This document shows, piece after piece, positions 1 through 7,752 of a DNA stretch of 64,000 nt. The notes beneath the pieces are model-generated. The model was not told the origin of the DNA and ran no database searches. It worked only from the letters and a program-made list of their open reading frames with translations. Source of the DNA: Oscillospiraceae bacterium. GTDB taxonomy: Bacteria > Bacillota > Clostridia > Oscillospirales > Ruminococcaceae. The stretch covers positions 434,001 to 498,000 of the forward strand of contig JAGASH010000008.1 in NCBI GenBank assembly GCA_017847835.1, given 5' to 3'. A program made the translations under genes and the position numbers. How positions within the stretch are numbered: the first letter of the stretch is position 1; each line of letters opens with the position of its first letter.

Positions 1-863
1 GTGAAAAACGCGCTTTGTCCTGCCGCGAGAATTACTCGGTGCGAGAGCACGCAGGAAGCAAGCTGTTTCACGTCGTCGGGTGTGGCAAACGAGCGATTAT
101 TCATAAAAGCCATTGCCTGAACCGCCTTGTAAAGCGCAATCGAGGCTCTCGGGGACGCTCCGAGCTTGATTTCCTGCCTGTTTCGCGTTGACGACACAAT
201 CATCAGAATGTACGACTTGACCTGCTCGGAAACCGTCACCTTTTCAATCATCGAGCGGAGCTGGATTAATTCTTCAAGCGTCATCACAGGTGAAACATCG
301 AGCGAATGCGGCATTTTATCCAGCATTTGAAGCTCGGCAAAACGGTCAGGGTAGCCGATTGACAGCCGCATAAGGAAACGGTCGAGCTGAGCTTCGGGCA
401 GGTGATAGGTGCCGTAGGTTTCAATTGGATTTTGCGTCGCGAGCGTCATAAAAGGCACGGGCAGAGCGTGGGTTTTGCCGTCGACCGAGATTTGCAGCTC
501 CTCCATTGCTTCGAGCAGCGCAGACTGAACCTTCGGCGAAGTACGGTTTATCTCGTCCGCGAGCAGAAAATTGCACATAACAGCACCGCTTCTATATTCC
601 TCAGCACCGGTTTTCCCGTCGACAACTGTGTACCCGACAACGTCCGACGGCATAAGGTCGGGGGTGAACTGAATTCTCCCGAAGCTGCCCGAAACCGATT
701 TTGCGAGGGTTTGCGCCAGCAGCGTCTTGCCAACGCCCGGCACGTCCTCAATCAAAACGTGCCCGCCGCAAAGCATCGCGCACACAACCTTCTCGATAAC
801 CGCGCGCTTTCCGAGAATTACGTTTTCGATATTATTAATAAGTTGTTCGATTTTAGGGTTCAT
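1..863 (-). CDS. MoxR-family AAA+ ATPase (partial, C-terminus off window)
   Basis: The minus-strand frame is open from an ATG at 863 to the left edge, giving about 287 residues of an AAA+ ATPase of the MoxR type. A Walker A (EDVPGVGKT, near residue 40), a Walker B (LLADEINR), a sensor-like LATQNPIE and the PEAQLDRFLM segment are all visible. MoxR proteins are chaperone-like ATPases that usually work with DUF58 and von Willebrand factor A proteins; those partners would lie beyond the left edge. A GAAAGGA ribosome site precedes the ATG. The family call is firm, but the substrate is unknown. Confidence 0.93.
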   Translation of the reverse strand, partial: MNPKIEQLINNIENVILGKRAVIEKVVCAMLCGGHVLIEDVPGVGKTLLAQTLAKSVSGSFGRIQFTPDLMPSDVVGYTVVDGKTGAEEYRSGAVMCNFLLADEINRTSPKVQSALLEAMEELQISVDGKTHALPVPFMTLATQNPIETYGTYHLPEAQLDRFLMRLSIGYPDRFAELQMLDKMPHSLDVSPVMTLEELIQLRSMIEKVTVSEQVKSYILMIVSSTRNRQEIKLGASPRASIALYKAVQAMAFMNNRSFATPDDVKQLASCVLSHRVILAAGQSAFF

Positions 864-931
864 CTATAAATTTCCTTTCAAAGTAAGTATTTTCACAGCT
901 GCAAAAATTATTCGGTATTGGGAAAAACGGG

Positions 932-1333
932 CTAAATTCTTCTCAAAATATTCTTGTAAAAAAGAAAACCGCCAATACCGCTCACGAAAATTTCAAAAGA
1001 AAGTATCAGAAATACCGCAACCCAAGCAAGACCGCTGTAACCTCCGTTTGTGAAAAAATCGCCGTTTGAAAGAAGAATTAAGCTGAGTATGTGCGGCAAA
1101 ACGTTTGCAGAAAGCGTGTAAACCACGGTTTTCATTTTGAGCTTTTGGCTGATTGCTTTGCGGAAAAGTCCGTGAAGCACGCTTGCTGTCACGACCGCTT
1201 GAATTTCAATGAAAATGTATAAAAATGGAATGATGAAAAACGGGATATAGCACAACATAAAAAAAATTCCCACAAGCGCGCAATTCAGCAAGAACCCAGC
1301 CACGCAAAGTCCCGCGTATTTCAGTTTTTCCAT
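932..1333 (-). CDS. small polytopic membrane protein, function unknown
   Basis: This is a 133-residue protein with about four hydrophobic segments: YAGLCVAGFLLNCALVGIFF, a second stretch rich in Ile/Phe (PFFIIPFLYIFIEI), LSANVLPHILSLILL, and LAWVAVFLILSFEIFVSGIGG. The frame is open upstream to 1390, but a GGAGG ribosome site lies 6-7 bases before the ATG at 1333, so that start is preferred. It sits just upstream of moxR on the same strand with a 68-base gap and may be co-transcribed. I do not recognise the family. Confidence 0.6.
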   Translation of the reverse strand: MEKLKYAGLCVAGFLLNCALVGIFFMLCYIPFFIIPFLYIFIEIQAVVTASVLHGLFRKAISQKLKMKTVVYTLSANVLPHILSLILLSNGDFFTNGGYSGLAWVAVFLILSFEIFVSGIGGFLFYKNILRRI

Positions 1334-1379
1334 ATTTTGCCTCCGCGTTGAGTTAGATGTTATCGGGAATAGTGCAAAA

Positions 1380-1406
1380 CGGCGCGGCAAGATTTCTGCC
1401 GCGCCG
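1380..1406 (-). terminator. intrinsic terminator after the UgpC-type ATPase gene
   Basis: A GC-rich stem of about 10 bp (CGGCGCGGCA paired with TGCCGCGCCG, 7-base loop) lies 19 bases past the stop codon at 1425. On the minus strand it is followed by a short T run (TTTTGC). Confidence 0.7.
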
Positions 1407-1424
1407 TAATCAGCGTAAATTTTA

Positions 1425-2564
1425 TCAGTTGAGGAGTGCGTGCTCGTCAGCTGCGTCGAACAGGTGAATTTTGTTCGGGTCGATTGCGAGCTTAACGGTA
1501 TCGCCGGGACGAGCGGTGCATCTGGGCGATACGCGCGCGGTCATCTGAATACCGTCGCAGTTGAGGTAGAGGTAAGTTTCAGCACCGAGAATTTCGGTAA
1601 CTTCAACGTTAGCCTCGATAATACCGGTCTTAGCTGCGGAGAGGAACATTTCTTCGTCGTGAATGTTCTCGGGACGTACGCCAAGGATTACTTCCTTGTC
1701 AACATAGTACTTGAGAGCGTCGTTGTCGGTCTTTGCAGTCGGGATTTCGATGTAGAACTTTCTGCCTCTGCCGGTCTTGTCGTCAGAACCGAACTCAACG
1801 ATGTACTTGCCGTCCTGCATAATCAGCTTTGCATTGATGAAGTTCATCTGCGGAGAGCCGATAAAGCCTGCAACGAACTTGTTTACGGGAGTATCATAGA
1901 GGTTGATAGGCGAGTCAATCTGCTGAATGTAGCCGTCCTTCATAACGACAATTCTGTCACCCATCGTCATAGCCTCTGTCTGGTCGTGGGTTACGTAGAT
2001 AAAGGTTGTACCGAGCTTCTTGTGGAGTTTGGAAATCTCGGTTCTCATCTGAGCACGGAGCTTAGCGTCGAGGTTGGACAGCGGCTCGTCGAGAAGGAAT
2101 ACCTTCGGGTCACGAACGATTGCACGTCCGAGAGCAACACGCTGTCTCTGACCACCGGAGAGAGCCTTCGGCTTTCTTTCGAGCAGGTGAGAAATGTCGA
2201 GGATTTTTGCAGCTTCTTCAACGAGCTTCTTGATTTCCTCCTTGGGAACCTTGCGAAGCTTCAGACCGAAAGCCATATTATCGAAAACAGTCATATGAGG
2301 ATACAGAGCGTAGTTCTGGAATACCATTGCAATATCTCTGTCCTTGGGAGCTACGTCGTTTACCAGACGGTCGCCGATAAACAGCTCGCCCTCGGAGATT
2401 TCCTCAAGACCTGCAATCATACGCAGAGTGGTTGATTTTCCGCATCCGGAAGGACCAACGAGTACGATAAACTCCTTGTCCTTGATGTTCATATTGAAGT
2501 CAGATACCGCGACAACGCCGCCGGAATAACGCTTATAGATGCCTCTGAGTGATAAACTTGCCAT
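1425..2564 (-). CDS. ugpC: ABC transporter ATP-binding protein, UgpC/MsmX/MalK type
   Basis: This 379-residue protein is the ATPase of a CUT1-type carbohydrate ABC importer. It shows Walker [11 protein letters not shown]-loop [13 protein letters not shown], signature [14 protein letters not shown], Walker [14 protein letters not shown] and the H-loop [11 protein letters not shown]-terminal OB-fold (TOBE) half ends with a typical IHLFD motif. Length matches the family. No permease or binding-protein gene is adjacent, which fits the multitask MsmX-like ATPases of Firmicutes that serve several sugar importers. The actual substrate is therefore not deducible. An AGGAGG site precedes the ATG. Confidence 0.95.
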   Translation of the reverse strand: MASLSLRGIYKRYSGGVVAVSDFNMNIKDKEFIVLVGPSGCGKSTTLRMIAGLEEISEGELFIGDRLVNDVAPKDRDIAMVFQNYALYPHMTVFDNMAFGLKLRKVPKEEIKKLVEEAAKILDISHLLERKPKALSGGQRQRVALGRAIVRDPKVFLLDEPLSNLDAKLRAQMRTEISKLHKKLGTTFIYVTHDQTEAMTMGDRIVVMKDGYIQQIDSPINLYDTPVNKFVAGFIGSPQMNFINAKLIMQDGKYIVEFGSDDKTGRGRKFYIEIPTAKTDNDALKYYVDKEVILGVRPENIHDEEMFLSAAKTGIIEANVEVTEILGAETYLYLNCDGIQMTARVSPRCTARPGDTVKLAIDPNKIHLFDAADEHALLN

Positions 2565-2932
2565 TATAGAACCTCCTGAAAAACATTATTGTTAATTTTT
2601 CGCTACTACTATAATACCAAACTTATCAAAAAAATAAAAGAGCCTAAACCAACAAATATTTCTAAGGTCGTTTATATATTTTCACTAACAGCTACAAAAT
2701 TCCCCAGCGAAAAGCGCCTTTTGGTTGTCATTTTGCACAAAAATTACCGCCTTTTGTGCGTAAAATCAATGATAGAGCGGTGTTTTGGCACATTTAACAA
2801 ATATTTTTTGCGTTTTTTAGCTATTTTATCACAATATATTGTATCGATAATCTTGGTGCGCACTATTTTTGTTTCTAAACGGGCAAAATTGTACATATAT
2901 TATAGACGACTAACTTTACGGGAGTGAAAATT
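2565..2932. other. AT-rich divergent intergenic region
   Basis: These 368 bases separate the minus-strand ATPase gene from the plus-strand DUF4830 gene and contain no convincing gene. On the minus strand a TATTAT box near 2616-2621 could serve the ATPase, with only a weak -35. An 8-bp inverted repeat (GCACAAAA at 2735-2742, TTTTGTGC at 2752-2759, 9-base spacer) could be a regulator-binding site or small hairpin. Nothing else stands out. Confidence 0.45.
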
Positions 2933-3382
2933 ATGGCAAAAGGACGAGCGCGCTCGGGAAAAACGGCTGTTTTCGGGGTAATTTTGCTGGCTGCGGCTGC
3001 GATTTGGATTTTGACGCGGTTTATTTCAACGTCAGCGGGCGGTATTTCGGGCAAAAACGACTATGACAGAATTTCATTTATCGAGAGCTTCGGCTGGGAC
3101 GCGGGAAATGTTCCCGTTGAAATCGAGGAAATCAGAATTCCTGTGCAATTTGACGAGGCATACGAGGAGTACAACGCGCTTCAGCGCGAGCAGGGCTTTG
3201 ATTTGAGGAAATATCGTGCGCATATCGCGAAAAAATACACATACGAGCTGAAAAGTTTTGAGGGGTCGGTTCCTGCCGTGCCGATTTACGCAAATCTGCT
3301 TGTTATCGACGGGAACATTGTCGGCGCGGATATTTCATCGGCACAGGCAGGCGGGCTGGTGACGGTGCTTGCGAAAAAATGA
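2933..3382 (+). CDS. DUF4830 domain protein, single-pass membrane anchored
   Basis: The 149-residue product has a basic N-terminus, one membrane segment (AVFGVILLAAAAIWILTRFI, residues ~11-30) and an extracytoplasmic domain. That domain has the DUF4830 signature: FIESFGWDAG, an IRIPVQFD strand, YEEYNALQREQGFDLRKY and a closing LLVIDGNIVGADIS. A GTG at 2924 is in frame, but GGGAG sits 8 bases before the ATG at 2933, which I take as the start. The function of DUF4830 is not known. The gene ends 17 bases before the promoter of the next gene. Confidence 0.8.
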   Translation: MAKGRARSGKTAVFGVILLAAAAIWILTRFISTSAGGISGKNDYDRISFIESFGWDAGNVPVEIEEIRIPVQFDEAYEEYNALQREQGFDLRKYRAHIAKKYTYELKSFEGSVPAVPIYANLLVIDGNIVGADISSAQAGGLVTVLAKK

Positions 3383-3399
3383 AAAAACCGTGAAATCGG

Positions 3400-3428
3400 T
3401 TGACAAAAGCCTTGTTATGTTGTAAAAT
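3400..3428 (+). promoter_or_regulatory. sigma-A-type promoter for the transglutaminase-like lipoprotein
   Basis: TTGACA at 3400-3405 and TAAAAT at 3423-3428 are separated by exactly 17 bp, 20 bases upstream of the start codon. Confidence 0.85.
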
Positions 3429-3448
3429 GGGTAACGAGGTGTATTATA

Positions 3449-4645
3449 ATGTACAGAAAATCTGGAATTGCCGCTCTGGTTCTTGCGGCAGCAGTTTTGT
3501 CGGGCTGCAAGGGCGGCTCGGATATTTCAACAGGTTCATCTTTATCGACAAGCTCGGAGGTTGAAAACATATCTGACAATTCCACAAATTCAACAATTTC
3601 GTCAAGCTCGTCGGAAACGGGAAATTCCACAAATTCAACCGATATTTCAACCGTTTCGTCGAGCTCTGAAGTTGAAAATAGCTCGGATATTTCAACAAGT
3701 TCAACAATTGTGGAAAACCCCGACCCCGAAACGGGGATTTTTATAGCAAATCACGACCCGAAAAACGCTCTGAAGTTCATTTTTGACGGGCTTCGGGTGA
3801 CGATTACGGGCAAAATCCCGCCCGACGGGATAGACTACGTCAAAACCGACCGCGGCGCAGCAACGAAGATTACGACAAACGACGACGAGTTTACCATTAC
3901 ACTCGACTTTTATTCGGGCGCGGACGGCTACACATCTGTTCGCGTTTACGAAAAAAGCGGCAGCAGAGCGCTTTACCGCTTCAGATTTGCTGACGGAAAA
4001 GTGTGTCTGCCCGATTGCACCGAGGTTGCCGAGAAGAATATGAAAGTTGTCGAAAAAGCCGTTGAACAGCCGCTTGAACAGGTTTCGGAGTATGTCGCGG
4101 CAGGCTCTGACAAGCAGGCTGTGAGGGAAGTTTTGCTTCAGGTGAAGGCGCTCAGCGACGAGATTTGCGAGGGAATTTCCGACGATTATGACAAGCTCCG
4201 CGCAATCGAAAGCTGGGCTGCCAACAACATCTACTATGATTATCCCGCATTTGACAGGGGAGTGCCCGCGGAAACGCTCTCGCTCAAATATATTCTTGAA
4301 AACAAATCCACGGTTTGCGGCGGGTATTCAAATATTGTCGCGGCACTTGCGGCTGCTCAGAACATTATGGTTTACAATGTTCACGGCACGGGTGCCGAGG
4401 GTGTTTTCTGCCTTGCCGAAAAGCCCGGAGAAGCCGTTCACGAGTTTAACTATGCCGTGATTGACGGGCGGGTAATCTGGATTGACGCGGATATGGACTC
4501 GCGCTGCTATTACAGGCGAAACGGCGTATACGAAAGCGGCAAATCAATCCACAAATTCTTTGACGCGGACATTTCGCTTATTTCTCAGACGCACCGCGCA
4601 AAATACGCAGAGCACCGCGACTATTTCGCTTTGCTGGACGATTAA
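3449..4645 (+). CDS. lipoprotein with transglutaminase-like (cysteine protease fold) domain
   Basis: This 398-residue protein begins with a lipoprotein signal (LAAAVLSGC, lipid Cys near residue 20). A Ser/Thr/Asn/Glu linker to about residue 90 would span the wall. An Ig-like or beta region follows, then a transglutaminase core: Cys in STVCGGYSN, His in [10 protein letters not shown] and Asp in WIDADMDS, in canonical order. Such domains act as proteases or peptide-processing enzymes on the cell surface; the substrate here is unknown. Its stop overlaps the stop of the convergent rubredoxin gene by 4 bases. A GAGGTG ribosome site supports the start. Confidence 0.88.
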   Translation: MYRKSGIAALVLAAAVLSGCKGGSDISTGSSLSTSSEVENISDNSTNSTISSSSSETGNSTNSTDISTVSSSSEVENSSDISTSSTIVENPDPETGIFIANHDPKNALKFIFDGLRVTITGKIPPDGIDYVKTDRGAATKITTNDDEFTITLDFYSGADGYTSVRVYEKSGSRALYRFRFADGKVCLPDCTEVAEKNMKVVEKAVEQPLEQVSEYVAAGSDKQAVREVLLQVKALSDEICEGISDDYDKLRAIESWAANNIYYDYPAFDRGVPAETLSLKYILENKSTVCGGYSNIVAALAAAQNIMVYNVHGTGAEGVFCLAEKPGEAVHEFNYAVIDGRVIWIDADMDSRCYYRRNGVYESGKSIHKFFDADISLISQTHRAKYAEHRDYFALLDD

Positions 4646-4836
4646 AGCGTTTTCGGAATATCGAGCGCGTTCAATATTGAATTTCGCGAGCCGAAATAGT
4701 CCTTTGAAAGACCGCAAACGGGACAGCGCCATTCTGCGGGCAAATCCGAGAATTTCGTTCCGGGAGCGATACCGCGCGCAGGGGTTCCGAGCTCCTCGCA
4801 GTAAACGTAGCCGCACGGGCAGAGATAATTATCCAT
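4642..4836 (-). CDS. rubredoxin-like protein with a CxC first knuckle
   Basis: The 64-residue protein has the rubredoxin layout: N-terminal Cys knuckle with Gly-Tyr, the [15 protein letters not shown] core, then CPVCG-SKD-YF. Unusually the first knuckle is C6-P-C8-G-Y rather than C-x2-C-G, and a further Cys lies at position 13 (YVYCEEL). The second knuckle, C38-x2-C41, is normal. Rubredoxins carry one electron on an Fe(Cys)4 centre in anaerobe oxidative-stress and redox paths. The final ~15 residues form an extra tail. Start at 4836 is supported by GGAAG. The family call is strong; iron binding by the variant knuckle is uncertain. Confidence 0.85.
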   Translation of the reverse strand: MDNYLCPCGYVYCEELGTPARGIAPGTKFSDLPAEWRCPVCGLSKDYFGSRNSILNALDIPKTL

Positions 4837-4909
4837 AAAAACACTTCCTTTCGGGAGTATTATTTGAGGAAAACGCGCGATTATTTTGTAAATTTAAGGA
4901 AGGTAAAAA

Positions 4910-5701
4910 ATGATTTCTGCGGATTTTCACACGCACACAACTTTTTCCACGGACGGAACGCAGTCGCTTGAAGAAATGGCGCAGTCTGCCTTTGAAAAAG
5001 GGCTGAAAACAATCTGCTTCACCGAGCACAACGACTTTGATTACCCCGACGGTGAGTTTCTTCTCGATACCGAGGCTTATCGAAAGGAGCTTTTTCGCGT
5101 TCGCGACGAGTTCTCGGGGAAAATCGAGATTTTGTTCGGCGTTGAACTCGGACTTATGAAACATCTCGGAGAGCGGCTTCGCAAATATGCCGGCGAATGG
5201 GATTTTGACTTTGTGATAGGCTCGACGCATTTGATTGACGGAAAAGACCCGTATTTCCCCGAGTATTTCGCTCAGCTTGGTCAGAAAAACGGCATTCTGC
5301 GCTACTTCGAGAGCATAATCGAAAATATCGGCGCGTTCCCGGATTTTGACGTTTGCGGTCATATCGATTATGCCGTGCGCTATTCACCCGAGAAAAGCTA
5401 TAATCCCGTGGATTACCGCGAGGTTATTGATGAAATCCTGCGGAAAATCTTGAGCGCGGGCAAGGGTATCGAAATCAACACGGCGGGGCTTCGCAAGGGA
5501 CTTTCCCACGCAAATCCGCACCCGTTTGTCCTGAAAAGATACCGCGAGCTCGGCGGTGAAATCATCACGGTCGGCTCGGACGCTCACAATGCCGCCGATA
5601 TTGCCGCGGATTTTGACGCTGCCGAGAGCTTCTTGAAGGACGCGGGCTTTGAGTATTACACAGTTTTCCGTCAGAGGAAACCGCAGTTTGTGAAGTTTTG
5701 A
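4910..5701 (+). CDS. PHP-domain phosphatase, histidinol-phosphatase (HisJ/HisK) type
   Basis: This 263-residue PHP-superfamily metal hydrolase shows HTHTTFSTDG near residue 7, EHNDF, GVELG, a Thr-His in IGSTHLIDG, GHIDY and the terminal VGSDAH. These His/Asp/Glu residues bind the trinuclear metal site. Length and the FxEYF segment resemble histidinol-phosphatases (last phosphatase step of histidine synthesis). No other his gene is nearby, so another phosphate-ester substrate is possible. A GGAAGG site precedes the ATG; only 73 bases separate it from the divergent rubredoxin gene. Confidence 0.87.
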   Translation: MISADFHTHTTFSTDGTQSLEEMAQSAFEKGLKTICFTEHNDFDYPDGEFLLDTEAYRKELFRVRDEFSGKIEILFGVELGLMKHLGERLRKYAGEWDFDFVIGSTHLIDGKDPYFPEYFAQLGQKNGILRYFESIIENIGAFPDFDVCGHIDYAVRYSPEKSYNPVDYREVIDEILRKILSAGKGIEINTAGLRKGLSHANPHPFVLKRYRELGGEIITVGSDAHNAADIAADFDAAESFLKDAGFEYYTVFRQRKPQFVKF

Positions 5702-5773
5702 AATTTAGTTAGTGTAATTGCAGAAAAATCCCACAAAATATTGTGAAAAATATCTAAAATTCTCCGTAAACTC

Positions 5774-5802
5774 TTGCATTATTTGTGAAGATGTGTTAAA
5801 AT
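5774..5802 (+). promoter_or_regulatory. promoter for hpf
   Basis: TTGCAT at 5774-5779 and TAAAAT at 5797-5802, spacer 17 bp, about 45 bases before the hpf start. The leader between them and the start shows no strong hairpin. Confidence 0.8.
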
Positions 5803-5848
5803 AAGGATAAGGCGAGAGCCGAATTAAAAAACGGAAGGATTGACGTTT

Positions 5849-6370
5849 ATGAAGGTTACAATAGCTGCGAAAAAGCTGAATATTTCACAATCGTTCACAG
5901 ATTATGCCGAGCAGAAGCTGAGCGCAAAGCTGGACAGATTTTTCCCCGAGGACGCGGAAGCGAAGATTACTCTCGCAGAGCGCAGGGATTTGATTATACT
6001 TGAGCTTACCGTAAAGTACAACGGCATTATTTACCGTGCCGAGCAGACCGCGCGCGACAAGAACGACGCTCTTGACGTGACCATTGACAGAATTATCCGT
6101 CAAATCAGGAAGCACAAGACCAAAATTGAAAAGAGCCTGCGTGAGAACGCGTTCAGCGGACTTGCACCCGAGCCCGAGGAAGCCGACTACGAGGTTATCA
6201 GATACAAGAATTTCCGTATGAAGCCGATGACCGTGGAGGAGGCTATTCTCCAGATGAACCTGCTCGACCACACGTTCTTTATGTTCAAAAACGCGCAGAC
6301 GGGTATTGTAAACGTTGTGTACAAGCGCGACGAGGGCAACTACGCGGTGCTCGTTCCCGAAGAAGAATAA
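5849..6370 (+). CDS. hpf: ribosome hibernation-promoting factor, long form
   Basis: The 173-residue protein has two parts. The N-terminal S30AE/YfiA domain (KVTIAAKKLNISQSFTDYAEQKLSAKLDRFF, to ~residue 100) binds the decoding centre. After a linker, the C-terminal dimerisation domain (VIRYKNFRMKPMTVEEAILQMNLLDH through VYKRDEGNYAVLVPE) is the part that lets the long form of Gram-positives make 100S ribosome dimers. A TTG at 5840 is in frame, but GGAAGGA lies 9 bases upstream of the ATG at 5849. It has its own promoter and probably acts in stationary phase or stress. Confidence 0.95.
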   Translation: MKVTIAAKKLNISQSFTDYAEQKLSAKLDRFFPEDAEAKITLAERRDLIILELTVKYNGIIYRAEQTARDKNDALDVTIDRIIRQIRKHKTKIEKSLRENAFSGLAPEPEEADYEVIRYKNFRMKPMTVEEAILQMNLLDHTFFMFKNAQTGIVNVVYKRDEGNYAVLVPEEE

Positions 6371-6435
6371 TTGCAGATTGATTTGGGCGGCGGGTTTCTG
6401 CCGCTCAAATTTTGCCCGATTTAAAAGGAGAAGCT

Positions 6436-6948
6436 ATGCCGATGACCGAAAAAAACGCGCTCGGACGCGCGCTGATGATATTAAAGGAAGCGTATTCCGC
6501 GATAGGAGAAAATGCGCTCACAATCAACACAGGAGCTTTGCTGGACGCGCTCTCGGCGGCGCTTTCTCACTCGGGAAACGAAAAAGAGCCGCTTTCAAAG
6601 CTGATGAAAAACCTGAAGCGCGAAATCAAGACCAAAAACAAGTTCTTCTATCCGAAGGTGAGCCTTTATTTCAAGCGGGTTTACGCTGCGCCGGATTTTG
6701 ATTACGAGAAGGCTCTCCGGCATATTCCCGCGATAATTTTCGGCAACGACAAAATCTGCGAAAAGCTCACGCTCGGCGATGTCGGCAAGGCAAAATCAAT
6801 GTGCGACGCGATGAAAAGCTATCCCGGATATCTTATGGGGGAATTTTCCGCGCTCTCGGACAGGCAGTTTTACGAGCTGGTTTTCGGATTTTACCCGAAG
6901 CTCTACGACGAGAAATTTATGGAAGATATGGAAAATCTGTTCGTGTGA
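6436..6948 (+). CDS. hypothetical helical protein
   Basis: This 170-residue soluble, Lys/Ala/Leu-rich protein is predicted to be mostly helical and has no signal, membrane segment or Cys motif. An AAGGAG site 5 bases before the ATG at 6436 supports this start over the in-frame codon at 6412. It follows hpf by 65 bases with no terminator between, so it may be read from the hpf promoter. A bidirectional terminator follows. I do not recognise a family. Confidence 0.65.
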   Translation: MPMTEKNALGRALMILKEAYSAIGENALTINTGALLDALSAALSHSGNEKEPLSKLMKNLKREIKTKNKFFYPKVSLYFKRVYAAPDFDYEKALRHIPAIIFGNDKICEKLTLGDVGKAKSMCDAMKSYPGYLMGEFSALSDRQFYELVFGFYPKLYDEKFMEDMENLFV

Positions 6949-6993
6949 TTATACCTTTTGGGTTGTTATACGGAAAGCGGATTTGATGAACGA

Positions 6994-7025
6994 AAAAAGG
7001 CTGTCGAAATCTCGGCAGCCTTTCT
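6994..7025. terminator. bidirectional terminator between convergent genes
   Basis: An 11-bp stem (AAGGCTGTCGA / TCGGCAGCCTT with one G-T wobble, 4-base loop) is flanked by an A tract on the left and a T-rich stretch on the right. It can stop both the plus gene ending at 6948 and the minus gene ending at 7039. Confidence 0.85.
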
Positions 7026-7038
7026 TATGTATTTCGGA

Positions 7039-7446
7039 TTATTCCTCGTCGTTGGTTTCCTCAGCGGGAGCTTCCTCAACCTTCTTTTCGGGGAGCTTTT
7101 CGCCGCACTTCGGGCAGTACGCATTGTCATTCTTGGTCTTTGCGCCGCACTTCGGGCAGGTAACAACGTTCTTCAGCTCATCGAGCTGTGCCTCAACCTC
7201 AGCGAGCTTTGCGTAATCCTCGTCAATCTGCGCGAGCAGAGCGTCAAACTCCTCGCTCTCCTTTACGCCTGTCTTGGACATATCGTAAATTACAGCGCCG
7301 AGCTTTTCGTTCTTTGCCTTGATATCAGCGTTGAGCTGCGACTCCTTAACCTTCAGCTTGGAAAAACGAACCGCGGTGTCGGTCTTTTTGCTTGCACTTG
7401 AAACAACGGTCTTGCCCTTTTCAAGAATATCGTCCAGAAAACTCAT
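7039..7446 (-). CDS. coiled-coil protein with C-terminal double zinc ribbon
   Basis: The 135-residue product starts with a charged, largely helical/coiled-coil region (residues ~1-90, many Lys/Glu/Ala). A zinc ribbon follows (CPKCGAKT then YCPKCGEKL, ~97-118) and then a Glu-rich tail. Such small zinc-ribbon proteins are common in Clostridia and have no agreed role. An AAAGGAG ribosome site and a strong promoter precede it. Confidence 0.8.
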   Translation of the reverse strand: MSFLDDILEKGKTVVSSASKKTDTAVRFSKLKVKESQLNADIKAKNEKLGAVIYDMSKTGVKESEEFDALLAQIDEDYAKLAEVEAQLDELKNVVTCPKCGAKTKNDNAYCPKCGEKLPEKKVEEAPAEETNDEE

Positions 7447-7504
7447 AGTAAAAATCTCCTTTCAATTTTCGGGTGTTTCATCGGGTTAAATTGCCCTTAT
7501 TAGG

Positions 7505-7533
7505 ATTATACCACATCTGTTCAAATTTTGCAA
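7505..7533 (-). promoter_or_regulatory. promoter for the zinc-ribbon gene
   Basis: On the minus strand TTGCAA (7528-7533) and TATAAT (7505-7510) are 17 bp apart, with TGTGG directly before the -10 (extended -10 style). Confidence 0.85.
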
Positions 7534-7669
7534 GTGCCGCCTGCAATTTTTTGTTGTGAAAATACACAAAATAGTTTGTGCGAAACAGCAGAAATCTGTC
7601 GGAAACGAAGAAAATTGTTACAAATCGGATACAAAAGCCTTTTAAATAATTACAATCCTGTCATAATTC

Positions 7670-7698
7670 TTGACTTTTTGGCGGTTTTGGAGTATGAT
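7670..7698 (+). promoter_or_regulatory. promoter for the pseudokinase-pheA-ispDF run
   Basis: TTGACT at 7670-7675 and TATGAT at 7693-7698, spacer 17 bp, 54 bases before the start codon of the kinase-like gene. Confidence 0.8.
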
Positions 7699-7752
7699 AT
7701 AAGATGTATAACTATTGATTTATAGTATTTTGTATTTTAGGACGGTGGACTG

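Noticed and set aside
2589..2927. 112-aa plus-strand frame in the AT-rich gap
   Set aside because: It has no ribosome site and the codon use does not match neighbours; it runs through the promoter region of the DUF4830 gene.
3530..3710. Repetitive DNA resembling a CRISPR array
   Set aside because: The repeats encode the Ser/Thr/Asn linker of the lipoprotein in frame. Spacing is irregular and no cas gene is present. The same holds for the Ser-rich linker DNA near 8.92-9.02 kb.
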